DNA of 64,000 nucleotides from the NCBI GenBank assembly GCA_025210525.1, contig JAOARP010000026.1, positions 1-64,000 of the forward strand, read 5' to 3'. Source of the stretch: Marinisporobacter sp. (GTDB lineage Bacteria > Bacillota > Clostridia > Peptostreptococcales > Thermotaleaceae). Under the pieces are notes generated by a model that was not told the DNA's origin, ran no database searches, and was given only the letters and a program-made list of their open reading frames with translations. Positions within the stretch are counted from its first letter, which is position 1. Each line of letters opens with the position of its first letter. Positions 27,300-36,806 of this stretch are shown piece by piece. The position numbers were made by a program, and so were the translations under genes.

Positions 27300-27969
27300 A
27301 CTCAGTGGATTAAGACTTCAAAATTATCAACCTCTTAGAGATGTTGTATTTGAACATTTAAGAAATGCTATTTTAAATGGAGATTTAAGACCTAGCGAAA
27401 GATTAATGGAGGTTCAAATAGCAGAACAGTTAGGAGTAAGTAGGACGCCTGTTAGAGAAGCTATTAGAAAGCTAGAATTAGAAGGTCTTGTTGTGATGAT
27501 TGCTAGAAAGGGAGCGTATGTGGCAGATGTATCGGTAAAGGATATTTTAGACGTTTTAGAAGTAAGAAGTGTATTAGAAGGTTTAGCTGCTTCCTTAGCT
27601 GCTGAAAGAATGACAGAAGAAGAATTAGAAGAGTTAGAAATGATCTCTTACAATTTTAAAAAATGCTTAGAAGATAAAGATACAGAAGGAATGATTGAAA
27701 AGGATATGCAGTTTCATGATAGAATCATTCGTTCTACCCGTAATCATAAATTGATTCAGATTGCTCAAGGATTACAAGAACAAGTACAACGATTTAGAAT
27801 CACTTATTTTGCAGAATATAATGAGTTAAAAGGAGTGCTGGCAGATCATCAGGAAATTCTTGAAGCTATTTCCAATAGAAATGTAGAAAGAGCCCAAAAA
27901 GTAGCACAAAAGCATATAGATGAGCTTGAAAACACCATTATAAAATTTGCAGATAAAAAGAAAAAATAA
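27286..27969 (+). CDS. GntR-family transcriptional regulator, FadR/FCD type
   Basis: The 227-residue protein has an N-terminal winged helix (about 15-80, VSRTPVREAIRKLELEGLV is the recognition region) and an all-helical FCD ligand-binding domain with the metal-binding His residues in FHDRIIRSTRN and DHQEILEAI. FCD regulators respond to small carboxylates. GGGAGGAG places the start at ATG 27286, inside the end of ispE, so translation is probably coupled. This ispE-GntR order is common in clostridia; regulated targets are unknown. Confidence 0.9.
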   Translation: MTINKLSGLRLQNYQPLRDVVFEHLRNAILNGDLRPSERLMEVQIAEQLGVSRTPVREAIRKLELEGLVVMIARKGAYVADVSVKDILDVLEVRSVLEGLAASLAAERMTEEELEELEMISYNFKKCLEDKDTEGMIEKDMQFHDRIIRSTRNHKLIQIAQGLQEQVQRFRITYFAEYNELKGVLADHQEILEAISNRNVERAQKVAQKHIDELENTIIKFADKKKK

Positions 27970-27986
27970 TAAAAACCATTTAAGGG

Positions 27987-28016
27987 AAAAGGAACAGTTT
28001 TAACTGTTCCTTTTTT
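27987..28016 (+). terminator. Rho-independent terminator after the GntR gene
   Basis: AAAAGGAACAGTT pairs perfectly with AACTGTTCCTTTT and is followed by T's. Confidence 0.9.
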
Positions 28017-28082
28017 GTATATACTTACCTAGATATGCAAATATTATAGTAGAAGTATTTTTAATAAGAGGGTGATGAAAGA

Positions 28083-28301
28083 TTGGCAAAATGGGCAGTG
28101 TTATTTTATGAAGAAATGAAAGATTTTTATAGTTTTTATGTACTATTTTTAAGTATTGTTATTGGTTTATTTTGTTTATTGATAGATTGTAAAACACTAA
28201 AGAAAAAGAAATTAAGAAAAGAAGTGAAGATTTGTAGGTTTTTAGGGTGGACCTATATAGTAGGAGGTATTTTGTTATATATAATTTTTAAGATATTTTA
28301 A
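28083..28301 (+). CDS. Small two-helix membrane protein upstream of the germinant receptor genes
   Basis: The 72-residue protein has two predicted membrane helices (about 20-37 and 53-70) separated by a strongly basic loop (KTLKKKKLRKEVK). It resembles the small clostridial proteins annotated as CLC_0170 family, whose role is unknown. It starts with TTG after AGAGGGTGATG. Only 17 bases separate it from the GerA-type gene, so it is probably cotranscribed and may be an accessory subunit, as GerD/2C-like small proteins are elsewhere (inference). Confidence 0.7.
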   Translation: MAKWAVLFYEEMKDFYSFYVLFLSIVIGLFCLLIDCKTLKKKKLRKEVKICRFLGWTYIVGGILLYIIFKIF

Positions 28302-28318
28302 CTAAGGGAGGATCGAGT

Positions 28319-29905
28319 ATGGGTTTTTTTGAAGAATTATTTCAAAAGAAGGAAGAAGCAAAAATAAAAATTCCAGTTAAAAAGGATTATGATGAAAATT
28401 TAAATAAAATAAAAGAAGTACTTAATTTTTGTGATGATGTTATTTATAGAGAATTTAATGTAGGGAAAAATCAAAAAATGAAATGTGCAGCTATTTATGC
28501 AGAGGGACTTGTAAATACAAACTTATTGAATGATTTTGTATTGAAAAACTTGATGGCGTTATCTCCTGATGATCAGGTGGATTTTCACGTACTGAAGCAA
28601 AAAATCTATGAAGCCATAAAAAAAGGTGCTATTGCTGTATCGGATATTAAAGAAATTGATGACATAAATGTAGCGATTGATACGATTCTTTCAGGAGATA
28701 CAATACTGATTTTAGATACATGGGACAAATTTTTAGCAATTGCTTCAAAAGGATGGCCTATGAGGGGCATTTCAGAACCTACAACTGAAACGGTTATCAG
28801 GGGATCGAGAGATGGCTTTACAGAAACATTGAGAGTAAATACTGCTTTGGTGAGAAGAAGAGTTCGTGACCCAAAATTCAAAATCAAACAAATGCAGTTA
28901 GGGAAGAGATCAAAAACAGATATTGCTATTCTTTACATAGAAGAAACAGTCAATAAGGATATACTAAAAACGGTAAAAGAGAGGCTAGACCAAATCAATA
29001 TAGATGCTATTTTAGAAAGTGGATATGTAGAACAGCTCATAGAGGATGAATGGAGATCTCCTTTTCCACAGATGCAGAATACTCAAAGACCAGATGTGGT
29101 AGCGGCAGCTCTTTATGAAGGACGTGTAGGGATTATTATAGATAATACACCCTTTGCTCTTTTGGTGCCAGCAACAGTAGTTACCCTTTTACAATCACCA
29201 GAAGATTATAGTGAAAGATTTCTTATTTCTTCAGCCCTTAGAATATTAAGATTTATATCTATTATTATTACATTGATTCTTCCTAGCCTATATATAGCTG
29301 TTACCTCTTATCATCCAGGTATGTTACCAACAGATTTAGTACTATATGTTGCTGGCAGTAGAACCAATGTACCGTTTCCAGCTTTTATAGAAGCTTTTAT
29401 TATGGAAGCCGCTCTTGAGCTATTAAGGGAAGCAGGTGTGAGGTTGCCAGGACCTATTGGAGGAACTATAGGTATTGTTGGAGGTCTTGTATTAGGACAA
29501 GCTGCAGTAGAAGCTGGAATAGTAAGTCCTCTTATGGTTATTGTGGTTGCTATAACCGCATTAGCTGCAAATGCTCTTCCTAGCTATGGTATTGCTATAT
29601 CTCTTAGATTGCTTAGATTTATGCTAATGGTATTATCGGCAGTCCTTGGATTGTATGGTATTGTCTTAGGGCTTATTATTATCTTTACGCATCTATGCAA
29701 TTTAAAGAGTTTTGGCGTGTCTTATTTAAGTCCTTTTGTAGCTAGTGAGATGACTTTAAAAGATTTTAAAGATGCTTTTATTAGAGCGCCCTTACATTTG
29801 ATGAAAAAAAGACCAGAATTCTTGCATAGAAGTGACAATGATCGCTTAGGGCAGATGAGAACGGGGATAAAAAAAGAGGATGGTGGAGAAAATGGAACGG
29901 AATAA
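28319..29905 (+). CDS. Spore germination protein, GerA (A-subunit) family
   Basis: The 528-residue A subunit of a nutrient germinant receptor in the spore inner membrane. It has a soluble N-terminal region (about 1-270) with DWRSPFPQMQNTQRPDV-like family sequence and a membrane region with about five helices beginning at FALLVPATV, including the conserved AGSRTNVPFPAFIEAFIMEAALELLREAGVRLP segment. Recent work on GerA-type A subunits points to an ion-channel function. It is the first of three overlapping subunit genes (A-B-C) and overlaps the B gene by 26 bases. Confidence 0.93.
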   Translation: MGFFEELFQKKEEAKIKIPVKKDYDENLNKIKEVLNFCDDVIYREFNVGKNQKMKCAAIYAEGLVNTNLLNDFVLKNLMALSPDDQVDFHVLKQKIYEAIKKGAIAVSDIKEIDDINVAIDTILSGDTILILDTWDKFLAIASKGWPMRGISEPTTETVIRGSRDGFTETLRVNTALVRRRVRDPKFKIKQMQLGKRSKTDIAILYIEETVNKDILKTVKERLDQINIDAILESGYVEQLIEDEWRSPFPQMQNTQRPDVVAAALYEGRVGIIIDNTPFALLVPATVVTLLQSPEDYSERFLISSALRILRFISIIITLILPSLYIAVTSYHPGMLPTDLVLYVAGSRTNVPFPAFIEAFIMEAALELLREAGVRLPGPIGGTIGIVGGLVLGQAAVEAGIVSPLMVIVVAITALAANALPSYGIAISLRLLRFMLMVLSAVLGLYGIVLGLIIIFTHLCNLKSFGVSYLSPFVASEMTLKDFKDAFIRAPLHLMKKRPEFLHRSDNDRLGQMRTGIKKEDGGENGTE

Positions 29906-30998
29906 TGATAAAATTTCGAGTTGCCAATTAGGATTTATTCTTTCTGTAACTATGATTGGGATAGGAATTTTAACTCTTCCTAGAACTCTTACAGAAGAAG
30001 TAGGACCAGATGGATGGGTGGTACTGTTATTAGCTGCTATTATAGTTTTTATTATAGGGCTTTTGATGGTTGCACTTATGAAAAAATTTCCTCAACAAAC
30101 AATCGTTGAAATCAATAATAGTTTAATGGGGAAGTTTTTAGGAGGTCTTATTTCTATAGGTTTTTTTGTATATTGTATAATCTTTTCTGCTATTGAGGTA
30201 AGAGTTTTTGGAGAGATTACAAAAGAGTATCTTCTTTTGAATACGCCTATAGAAGTATTGATGATTACGCTATTAATCGCAGCGGTTTATTTAGTTAGAA
30301 GTGGCATAGAACCTATTGTGAGAATGGCACAAATCATTTTTCCTATTGTGATTATTATTGCCCTTGTTGTAATACTTCCTATTCTTCCAGAGCTAGATTT
30401 AACAAATCTTTTACCAATATTGAAAACGCCTATAGAAAAAATTATAAAAGGTATTCCCATTGTTTTATTTAGCTTTATGGGGATTGAATTAACATTAATA
30501 TTTTCAGTCTTTGTAATGGACGTAAGAAATATAAAAAAACATGTAGCCTTATCTGTTTGGATAGTATGGGCAGTATATATGTTTATTCTTATTGTGTCTG
30601 TTTCGAGATTTGGATTAATTGAAACGACTCATATTATATGGCCTTCCCTAGAGCTTTTTAAAACCGTAGATTTACCAGGAGCTTTTATAGAAAATATAGA
30701 AGCCTTTGTCATAGCTATCTGGATATTATCTGTATTTATGACATTGGTAACAATGTATTTTAGCGCTAGTTTTATACTTAGTCGTATTTTAAAATCAAAG
30801 GAGCAAAACTATTTTGTTTTGCCTATTCTTCCTATTGTCTATTATGTAGCTTTGGTCCCTGATAATATTGCTCAAGTTGCTGATTTTATGGATCTATATT
30901 CAAATTATTTAGGTACTTTTTATGTGATCTTACTCCCACTTCTCCTTTTAAGTATAAGTAGATTAAAAAAGAAAAAAGGAGGGAAAAGAAATGCGTGA
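29880..30998 (+). CDS. Spore germination protein, GerB (B-subunit) family
   Basis: This 372-residue protein has about ten membrane helices and belongs to the amino acid/polyamine transporter-like GerB family, which forms the germinant-binding pocket of the receptor. The N-terminus ISSCQLGFILSVTMIGIGILTLPR is typical. ATG at 29880 and ATG at 29892 are both possible starts; the ribosome site does not decide between them. It overlaps the A gene before and the C gene after, so the three are translated together. Confidence 0.93.
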   Translation: MVEKMERNNDKISSCQLGFILSVTMIGIGILTLPRTLTEEVGPDGWVVLLLAAIIVFIIGLLMVALMKKFPQQTIVEINNSLMGKFLGGLISIGFFVYCIIFSAIEVRVFGEITKEYLLLNTPIEVLMITLLIAAVYLVRSGIEPIVRMAQIIFPIVIIIALVVILPILPELDLTNLLPILKTPIEKIIKGIPIVLFSFMGIELTLIFSVFVMDVRNIKKHVALSVWIVWAVYMFILIVSVSRFGLIETTHIIWPSLELFKTVDLPGAFIENIEAFVIAIWILSVFMTLVTMYFSASFILSRILKSKEQNYFVLPILPIVYYVALVPDNIAQVADFMDLYSNYLGTFYVILLPLLLLSISRLKKKKGGKRNA

Positions 30999-32160
30999 AA
31001 GGAAAATGGTTTGTATATTAATGATCGGTATCATATTTATTACAGGATGCTGGGATAAGGTAGAAATTGACAAAAGAGCCTTTATCGCAATTATCTGTAT
31101 AGATAAGTTTGAAGAGGAAGAGGAGAAGGATAAAAATGAAGGGCAGACAAAGAAGCCTATAGATCAAGAAAGAAACAGATATACAGTTACTATTGCATAT
31201 CCTAATACTGGTGTTATTGCTGGAAAACAACAAGGAGAACCGAAGTTTGTATATACTTCTGTAGGGAAAAATTTTCATGATATATTAGATAATTTAAGTA
31301 CAAGGCTAGGAAGAAAAATGCATTTTCGACATACAAAAGCCATTGTTATTGGAGAACGTTTAGCTGAAGATGAAAAATTATTTAGAGAAGTAGTAGATAC
31401 CATAGAGCGAAGTCCTGAAATTGGAAGAAAAGTGAATGTAATGATTACACCAGGAAAAGCAAAGAAAATTATAGAGACAAGCACAAAAGATGAAAATGTT
31501 TTAGGGTTATTTATTAGAGAGTTAGTGGAACAAAATCTTGGAACTGCTAGATTGGCAGACGCAGATTTTGGGTATATCCTTCGAAGCTTGCATGAAAGTC
31601 GGGTAGCTATTACACCAAGGATTTTTTCTTCAAAGGATGAATTTAAAATTGCAGGAGCTGCCGTATTGAAAGATTTTAAAATGGTAGGTTATCTAGGTGA
31701 AGAAGATACAAGAAATGTAATGTTTATGTTTGATAAGGTGGATAGTAGTGTTATTCATATAAATGCAGATGATTTGATTATGCCTATACATATAACCGAT
31801 TCAAAGACAAAAAAGAAGGTTTATGAAAAAGATAACAATATTTATACTAGTTTTTATATACAAGCAGAAGGAGATTTGGTGCAGCATCTCTTTGAGGTAA
31901 GAAATCAACCCCTTGATGCTCAATATATCCAAAAATTAGAAAAAATAGCTGCTAAGAGCTTGGAAGAACAAATAAAAACTACTTATAAAAAAATACAAAA
32001 AGACTTTGGAACAGATCTAATACAAGTTGGAGAATATTTGAGAAAGCATGAACCAGATGTATGGAAAAAGGTAAAAGGAGATTGGCCTCAAATTTTTCCT
32101 AAAACAAAAGTAGATGTTCATGTGGAGATGAAAATAAGAAGAATTGGTGTTACACAATAA
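30991..32160 (+). CDS. Spore germination lipoprotein, GerC (C-subunit) family
   Basis: The 389-residue lipoprotein subunit of the receptor. The signal peptide ends in the lipobox ITGC (Cys at residue 20), followed by the hallmark WDKVEIDKRAF. The mature part is the Ger(x)C fold with RKMHFRHTKAIVIGE and a long C-terminal domain. The start ATG overlaps the end of the B gene by 8 bases. Completes an A-B-C receptor operon; the germinant cannot be predicted. Confidence 0.93.
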   Translation: MRERKMVCILMIGIIFITGCWDKVEIDKRAFIAIICIDKFEEEEEKDKNEGQTKKPIDQERNRYTVTIAYPNTGVIAGKQQGEPKFVYTSVGKNFHDILDNLSTRLGRKMHFRHTKAIVIGERLAEDEKLFREVVDTIERSPEIGRKVNVMITPGKAKKIIETSTKDENVLGLFIRELVEQNLGTARLADADFGYILRSLHESRVAITPRIFSSKDEFKIAGAAVLKDFKMVGYLGEEDTRNVMFMFDKVDSSVIHINADDLIMPIHITDSKTKKKVYEKDNNIYTSFYIQAEGDLVQHLFEVRNQPLDAQYIQKLEKIAAKSLEEQIKTTYKKIQKDFGTDLIQVGEYLRKHEPDVWKKVKGDWPQIFPKTKVDVHVEMKIRRIGVTQ

Positions 32161-32254
32161 AACTTTAGGAAAAATATATAAAATTTAGTTTAAAATTTCC
32201 CCTTTTTGCTAATACTGAAAGTATACTAAGAGATTAGCAATAGGGGGAGTTTTT

Positions 32255-32920
32255 ATGAAAAAGAAAAAAAGTTTTATTGTTGGAATCATACTGATTACAT
32301 TTATAACTGCTGGATTTTATGGATTTACTGATGATGTGTATAAAAATCAAAAGAGCTATAAAGAGCATCTTATTCGATTTCATGTTCTTGCCAATAGTGA
32401 TTCCCCTGAGGATCAAGCTTTAAAACTAAAGGTAAGAGATCGAATTATTAGTGAGATGAATCCCAAATTTGATAAATCAAAGAGCTTAGATGAAACAAGA
32501 GAAATTATTAAGGAAAATTTAAAAAGTATAGAAAAGATTGCAATGGAAGAAATTAAAAAGAATAATTATGGTTATTTTGTAAAAGCTTCATTAGGAGATT
32601 TTGATTTTCCTACGAAAAACTATGGATGTATTACTATGCCTGCTGGAAATTACGAAGCATTAAGAGTTGTTATTGGAAAGGGAGAAGGGGCTAACTGGTG
32701 GTGCGTATTATTTCCACCTTTATGCTTTATCGATATGAAAAATGGTTTAACAGATGAAAAAACTAAAAAAGAAATGATGAACGTACTGACTGAGGAAGAA
32801 TTTAAGATGATTAGTACAGCTAGTAGTGAAGGAAAAATTCCTATTAAACTAAAGTTTAAAGTTGTAGAAATATTAGAAGAGGCAAAGTTAAAATTAAATA
32901 AGGTGGTAGGGATGAAATAA
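32255..32920 (+). CDS. spoIIR: Stage II sporulation protein R
   Basis: SpoIIR is made in the forespore under sigma-F and secreted into the intermembrane space, where it triggers SpoIIGA to process pro-sigma-E, switching on the mother-cell programme. The 221-residue protein has an N-terminal membrane/signal helix (about 6-25) and the family core HLIRFHVLANSDSPEDQALKLKVRD, with GCITMPAGNYEALRVVIG and NWWCVLFPPLCF. The ATG has AGGGGG upstream. If sigma-E drives the element 2 recombinase, this gene acts upstream of that excision. Confidence 0.95.
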   Translation: MKKKKSFIVGIILITFITAGFYGFTDDVYKNQKSYKEHLIRFHVLANSDSPEDQALKLKVRDRIISEMNPKFDKSKSLDETREIIKENLKSIEKIAMEEIKKNNYGYFVKASLGDFDFPTKNYGCITMPAGNYEALRVVIGKGEGANWWCVLFPPLCFIDMKNGLTDEKTKKEMMNVLTEEEFKMISTASSEGKIPIKLKFKVVEILEEAKLKLNKVVGMK

Positions 32921-32957
32921 AGCGAAGGGTGATCTTCGCTTTATTATTTTTTTATCC
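32919..32957 (+). terminator. Rho-independent terminator after spoIIR
   Basis: AAAGCGAAG (32919-32927) pairs perfectly with CTTCGCTTT (32934-32942), followed by a T-rich stretch. Confidence 0.85.
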
Positions 32958-33044
32958 AAAATAATCCATCCTTCCCAACGTGGAATAATTGATGCGATCC
33001 TTACAAAAAATAGTAAGGAATCAAAAGTGAAAGGAGGATGAAAA

Positions 33045-33740
33045 TTGAAACAAAAATCATTAAAGATCAGTGTTTTGATAATACTCATTTCTTTATGTTT
33101 TTCTATTCTTTTTAATATAGGCGTTGCACAAGGAACCCTATATTGGGGGTCTAGTGGGTCAGACGTTAAAACCCTTCAAACAAAGCTTAAGAATTGGGGA
33201 TATTATAAGGGACCTGTAGATGGTGTATTTGGTGGAGGGACCTTCACAGCGGTAAAAGATTTTCAAAGGAAAAATGGATTAACACCTGATGGAGTTGTTG
33301 GTCCTCAAACAGCAGCTAAATTAGGGATGTCTGTGAAGGCTGGTAGTAAAGATACAGACTATAAACCTAGCAATAAAGGAACACCGAGGAATGATGAAAT
33401 AACCTTACTAGCAAAGGCAATAACAGGAGAAGCAAGAGGAGAACCTTACATAGGGCAGGTAGCAGTAGGTGCAGTTGTTTTAAATAGAACAAGACATCCT
33501 TCATTTCCGAATACCATTGCAGGAGTCGTTTATCAACCAGGAGCATTTACAGCAGTAAGTGATGGTCAAATCAATTTAGCTCCAGCAGATAGTTGTGTGA
33601 AAGCAGCACAAGATGCAATGAATGGATGGGACCCTACAGGAGGGTGCTTATATTATTGGAATCCTGCAACGGCTACAAGTAAATGGATTTGGTCAAGAAA
33701 AGTAGTAAAAAAAATAGGGAAGCATTGGTTTGGAAATTAA
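33045..33740 (+). CDS. sleB: Spore cortex-lytic enzyme SleB
   Basis: The 231-residue secreted protein has a signal peptide (about 1-29), a peptidoglycan-binding_1 domain (about 35-95, GSSGSDVKTLQTKLKNWGYY) and a C-terminal Hydrolase_2/SleB catalytic domain (about 115-231) with the catalytic Glu in KAITGEARGEP. It is a muramic-lactam-specific lytic transglycosylase that degrades spore cortex during germination. It starts with TTG placed by AAAGGAGG. Partnered with ypeB, whose product stabilises SleB, 13 bases downstream. Confidence 0.95.
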   Translation: MKQKSLKISVLIILISLCFSILFNIGVAQGTLYWGSSGSDVKTLQTKLKNWGYYKGPVDGVFGGGTFTAVKDFQRKNGLTPDGVVGPQTAAKLGMSVKAGSKDTDYKPSNKGTPRNDEITLLAKAITGEARGEPYIGQVAVGAVVLNRTRHPSFPNTIAGVVYQPGAFTAVSDGQINLAPADSCVKAAQDAMNGWDPTGGCLYYWNPATATSKWIWSRKVVKKIGKHWFGN

Positions 33741-33753
33741 GGAGGTGAATCCT

Positions 33754-35118
33754 ATGAAAAGAAATGCTGTGATTATTGTTCTTGTTGTAGCTTTAATAGG
33801 GAGTAGTCTATGGGGATACAACCAGTATAAGGAAAAGAATGAATACTATATATTTTTAGACAATCAATTTCAAAGGATGTATTATGATTTGATGGGAAGC
33901 GTAGAGACCATTACCACAGATTTATCAAAATTAATGGTAGCCAGTCAAAAAAAAGAAAATCTCTTGTTGTATTCTAACATATGGCAAAATGCATATAATG
34001 CTCAAGAAAAGCTATCACAGCTTCCTATTAAACATGCAGATATTACAAAAACAGAAAAGTTTTTGAATCAATTAGGGGATTATACCTTTGCTATGTATAA
34101 CCGAAGTATGGATAAAGAAACCTTAGGAGAAAAAGAAATCGGGAATTTAGAAAAACTTCATAATTATTCTCTAGAATTATCAGAAGACCTTCATGATCTT
34201 CAACAAAAAGCTTTAAAAGGTACAGTTTGGAAGGGAGAGCTAAGAAGAAAAGGAAGTAAAAAATTAAATAAAGAAGCAGAAAAGGAAAACCCTATTCAAT
34301 TAAAATTTAATAAATTCGAAGAAAGAATGGTAGAATATCCAGAGCTTATTTATGATGGACCTTTTTCTGAACACGTAATCGCAGGAATGCGACCAAGGCT
34401 TAAGGGAGATAAAATCACACAAAAAACAGCAGAGAAAAAAGTAATAGAATTTTTAGGTGGAGGAAAAATCGATAAGGTAGAAAAAATCACAAATGGACAA
34501 GGGAGAATTGATACCTATAGCTTTGAAGTAATCCCTAAAAATCAAGAAAAAGGCAAGGGAAACCCTATATATATTGATATCAGTCAAAGAAATGGATATG
34601 TAGCATGGCTTCTTAATAATAGAGAAGTAAAAAAAGCAAATATTTCTCAAAAGCAGGCAATAAAGCATGCATCAAAGTTTTTAGAAGATAAGGGATTTAA
34701 AAATATGGTGCCTACTTATACCGTAAAATATGATAAGGTTGTTCTTATAAACTATGTATATAAGCAGGACGGAGTGATTATGTATCCTGATTTGATCAAA
34801 GTAAAAATTGCTTTAGATAATGGAGAAATAGTAGGCTTTGATACTACTCATTTTTTGACAACGAATTATAAAAGAGCTATAAAAGAGCCTGAAATAACAG
34901 CTAAAGAGGCAAAGGAAAAAATAAGTTTACGTGCGACTATTGAAAAAGAACCACAGCTTTGCATGATCCCGACGAGTAGCTTTGGTGAAATTTATTGCTA
35001 TGAATTTGAAGCAAGCTACAAGGGAGACACGTTTATCATCTATATCAATGCCAATACAGGAGAAGAAGAAAAGATTTTAAAATTGATAAAAAATGAAAAT
35101 GGAACATTGATGATTTAA
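33754..35118 (+). CDS. ypeB: Germination protein YpeB
   Basis: YpeB is needed for localisation and stability of SleB in the spore. The 454-residue protein has an N-terminal membrane anchor (about 3-20), a helical region (about 35-190), and three C-terminal PepSY-type repeats (about 215-450) with ITQKTAEKKVIEFLGG, ISQKQAIKHASKFLE and ITAKEAKEKIS. AAGGAGGTGAATCCT fixes the start at ATG 33754; a frame opening at 33730 would overlap sleB and lacks a better site. Confidence 0.94.
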   Translation: MKRNAVIIVLVVALIGSSLWGYNQYKEKNEYYIFLDNQFQRMYYDLMGSVETITTDLSKLMVASQKKENLLLYSNIWQNAYNAQEKLSQLPIKHADITKTEKFLNQLGDYTFAMYNRSMDKETLGEKEIGNLEKLHNYSLELSEDLHDLQQKALKGTVWKGELRRKGSKKLNKEAEKENPIQLKFNKFEERMVEYPELIYDGPFSEHVIAGMRPRLKGDKITQKTAEKKVIEFLGGGKIDKVEKITNGQGRIDTYSFEVIPKNQEKGKGNPIYIDISQRNGYVAWLLNNREVKKANISQKQAIKHASKFLEDKGFKNMVPTYTVKYDKVVLINYVYKQDGVIMYPDLIKVKIALDNGEIVGFDTTHFLTTNYKRAIKEPEITAKEAKEKISLRATIEKEPQLCMIPTSSFGEIYCYEFEASYKGDTFIIYINANTGEEEKILKLIKNENGTLMI

Positions 35119-35122
35119 AAAA

Positions 35123-35165
35123 TGTACAGCTTAAGGGTTTTTCTTACCCAAGCTGTATATTTTTT
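35123..35165 (+). terminator. Rho-independent terminator after ypeB
   Basis: ACAGCTT (35126-35132) pairs with AAGCTGT (35150-35156), extended inside by a GGG/CCC pair, and followed by TATATTTTTT. Confidence 0.82.
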
Positions 35166-35271
35166 AGAGGGTATTCGTGTGATTAAAAGCAAAAATAATT
35201 TGATTAATAAATCTTATAAGTATAGAATATTAATGAATTAAATAAAAAATGAAATCAAGGGGGTTTTTTTT

Positions 35272-36351
35272 ATGATTAAAAAGATAAATGTAGCTATTGT
35301 ATTTGGTAGTAAATCAGGAGAACATGAAATATCCCTTATGTCTGCAACATCTGTGATGAATGCTATAGATCAAGAAAAATATAATGTACTTCCTGTGGGG
35401 ATCAGCAAAGATGGTCATTGGATGCTTTATAATGGACCTATCAAAAAAATAGAAACAGGAGAATGGGAAGCAATTGCAAAGAAAGAAACTAAAGAAAATC
35501 CTAATGATAAGGTTTCTGTTATTCCATTAAGTAGAGAGGTTAAAAGACTTTCGGATGTGGTAGATGTAGTTTTTCCAGTACTTCATGGACCTTTTGGAGA
35601 AGATGGAACCATACAAGGCTTGCTAGAAATGATAGATGTTCCTTATGTAGGAGCTGGAGTATTAGCTTCGGCTGTAGGAATGGATAAGATTTATACAAAG
35701 AAAGTTTTTGAACATGAAGAATTACCTGTAGGAAAGTATATGGTTATTATGAGAAAAGATTTTAGAGAAAACCAGCAAGAGATTATTGATATCATTGAAA
35801 GAGATTTTGAGTATCCAGTTTTCTTAAAACCTGCAAATTTAGGATCAAGTGTAGGGATTACAAAAGCCCACAATAGAGAGGAATTAGTCAAAGGAATCGA
35901 AAAAGCGGGAGAGCATGATAGAAAAATATTATTAGAAGCATTTATTAATGGAAGGGAAATCGAATGTGGTGTTCTTGGAAATGATGATCCGAAAGCTTCT
36001 ATTGTAGGAGAGATTTTACCTTCTCATGAATTTTATGACTATGATGCAAAATATTTTGATGATGGAAAATCCAAGATGGTCATTCCTGCAGATATTGCTA
36101 AAGAAAAAGCAGAAGAAATTAGAGCTATGGCAGTAAAAGCTTATAAGGCTATAGATTGTTCAGGTCTTGCAAGAGTAGACTTTTTCTTAGAAAAAGATAC
36201 AATGAAGATCTATATTAATGAAGTCAATACCATGCCAGGATTTACAAAATATAGTATGTATCCTTTGTTATGGGAAAAAACGGGACTTTCTTATGGAAAA
36301 TTAATTGATCGATTGATCACATTAGCAATAGAAAGATATGAAGAAAGATAA
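35272..36351 (+). CDS. ddl: D-alanine--D-alanine ligase
   Basis: Makes the D-Ala-D-Ala dipeptide for peptidoglycan precursors. The 359-residue ATP-grasp enzyme shows VIFGSKSGEHEISLMSA-type N-terminus, VLHGPFGEDGTIQGLLE, FLKPANLGSSVGI and the C-terminal INEVNTMPGFT motif with metal ligands. The ATG lies after AAGGGGG. It precedes a DUF1934 gene by 17 bases, probably in one transcript. Confidence 0.95.
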   Translation: MIKKINVAIVFGSKSGEHEISLMSATSVMNAIDQEKYNVLPVGISKDGHWMLYNGPIKKIETGEWEAIAKKETKENPNDKVSVIPLSREVKRLSDVVDVVFPVLHGPFGEDGTIQGLLEMIDVPYVGAGVLASAVGMDKIYTKKVFEHEELPVGKYMVIMRKDFRENQQEIIDIIERDFEYPVFLKPANLGSSVGITKAHNREELVKGIEKAGEHDRKILLEAFINGREIECGVLGNDDPKASIVGEILPSHEFYDYDAKYFDDGKSKMVIPADIAKEKAEEIRAMAVKAYKAIDCSGLARVDFFLEKDTMKIYINEVNTMPGFTKYSMYPLLWEKTGLSYGKLIDRLITLAIERYEER

Positions 36352-36368
36352 AAGAACGAGGTGGACGA

Positions 36369-36785
36369 ATGAAGAATGTAATGTTGAAGATCAAAGGATT
36401 ACAAACAAGCATAGATGGAGAAGAAAATGCAATAGAATTAATAACAGAAGGAAAATTATATCAAAAAGGAAATGTTATGTACCTAGTGTATGAGGAATCT
36501 GAACTTTCGGGTATGGAAGGATGTACCACTACAGTAAAAGTCATACAAGATAAAATATGGATGAAAAGATTCGGGAAATCAAAATCAGAAATTATTTTTG
36601 AAAAGGGTAAACCCTATAATACAAACTACCATACTCCTTATGGGACTTTTGATATGGAAGTATTAACGAAGGATATGACCTATAGTCTTACAGATGAATA
36701 TAAAGGAGAACTTTTTATAGAATATTTTGTGAATCTTGAGGGAATAGTAGAAAGCACAAACCAATTGCGAATAAAGATTATGTAA
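36369..36785 (+). CDS. DUF1934 (YwiB-like) beta-barrel protein
   Basis: A 138-residue protein with the DUF1934 pattern: KGLQTSIDGEENAIELITEG near the N-terminus, YEESELSGMEG, and YHTPYGTFDMEV. YwiB-type proteins are small calycin-like barrels of unknown function. In many Firmicutes the gene lies directly before argS. Here its neighbour 21 bases downstream is a shortened ArgRS relative, so the ancestral gene pair is still visible. Confidence 0.85.
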   Translation: MKNVMLKIKGLQTSIDGEENAIELITEGKLYQKGNVMYLVYEESELSGMEGCTTTVKVIQDKIWMKRFGKSKSEIIFEKGKPYNTNYHTPYGTFDMEVLTKDMTYSLTDEYKGELFIEYFVNLEGIVESTNQLRIKIM

Positions 36786-36806
36786 AGGATAAAGTGAGTT
36801 GTAGAG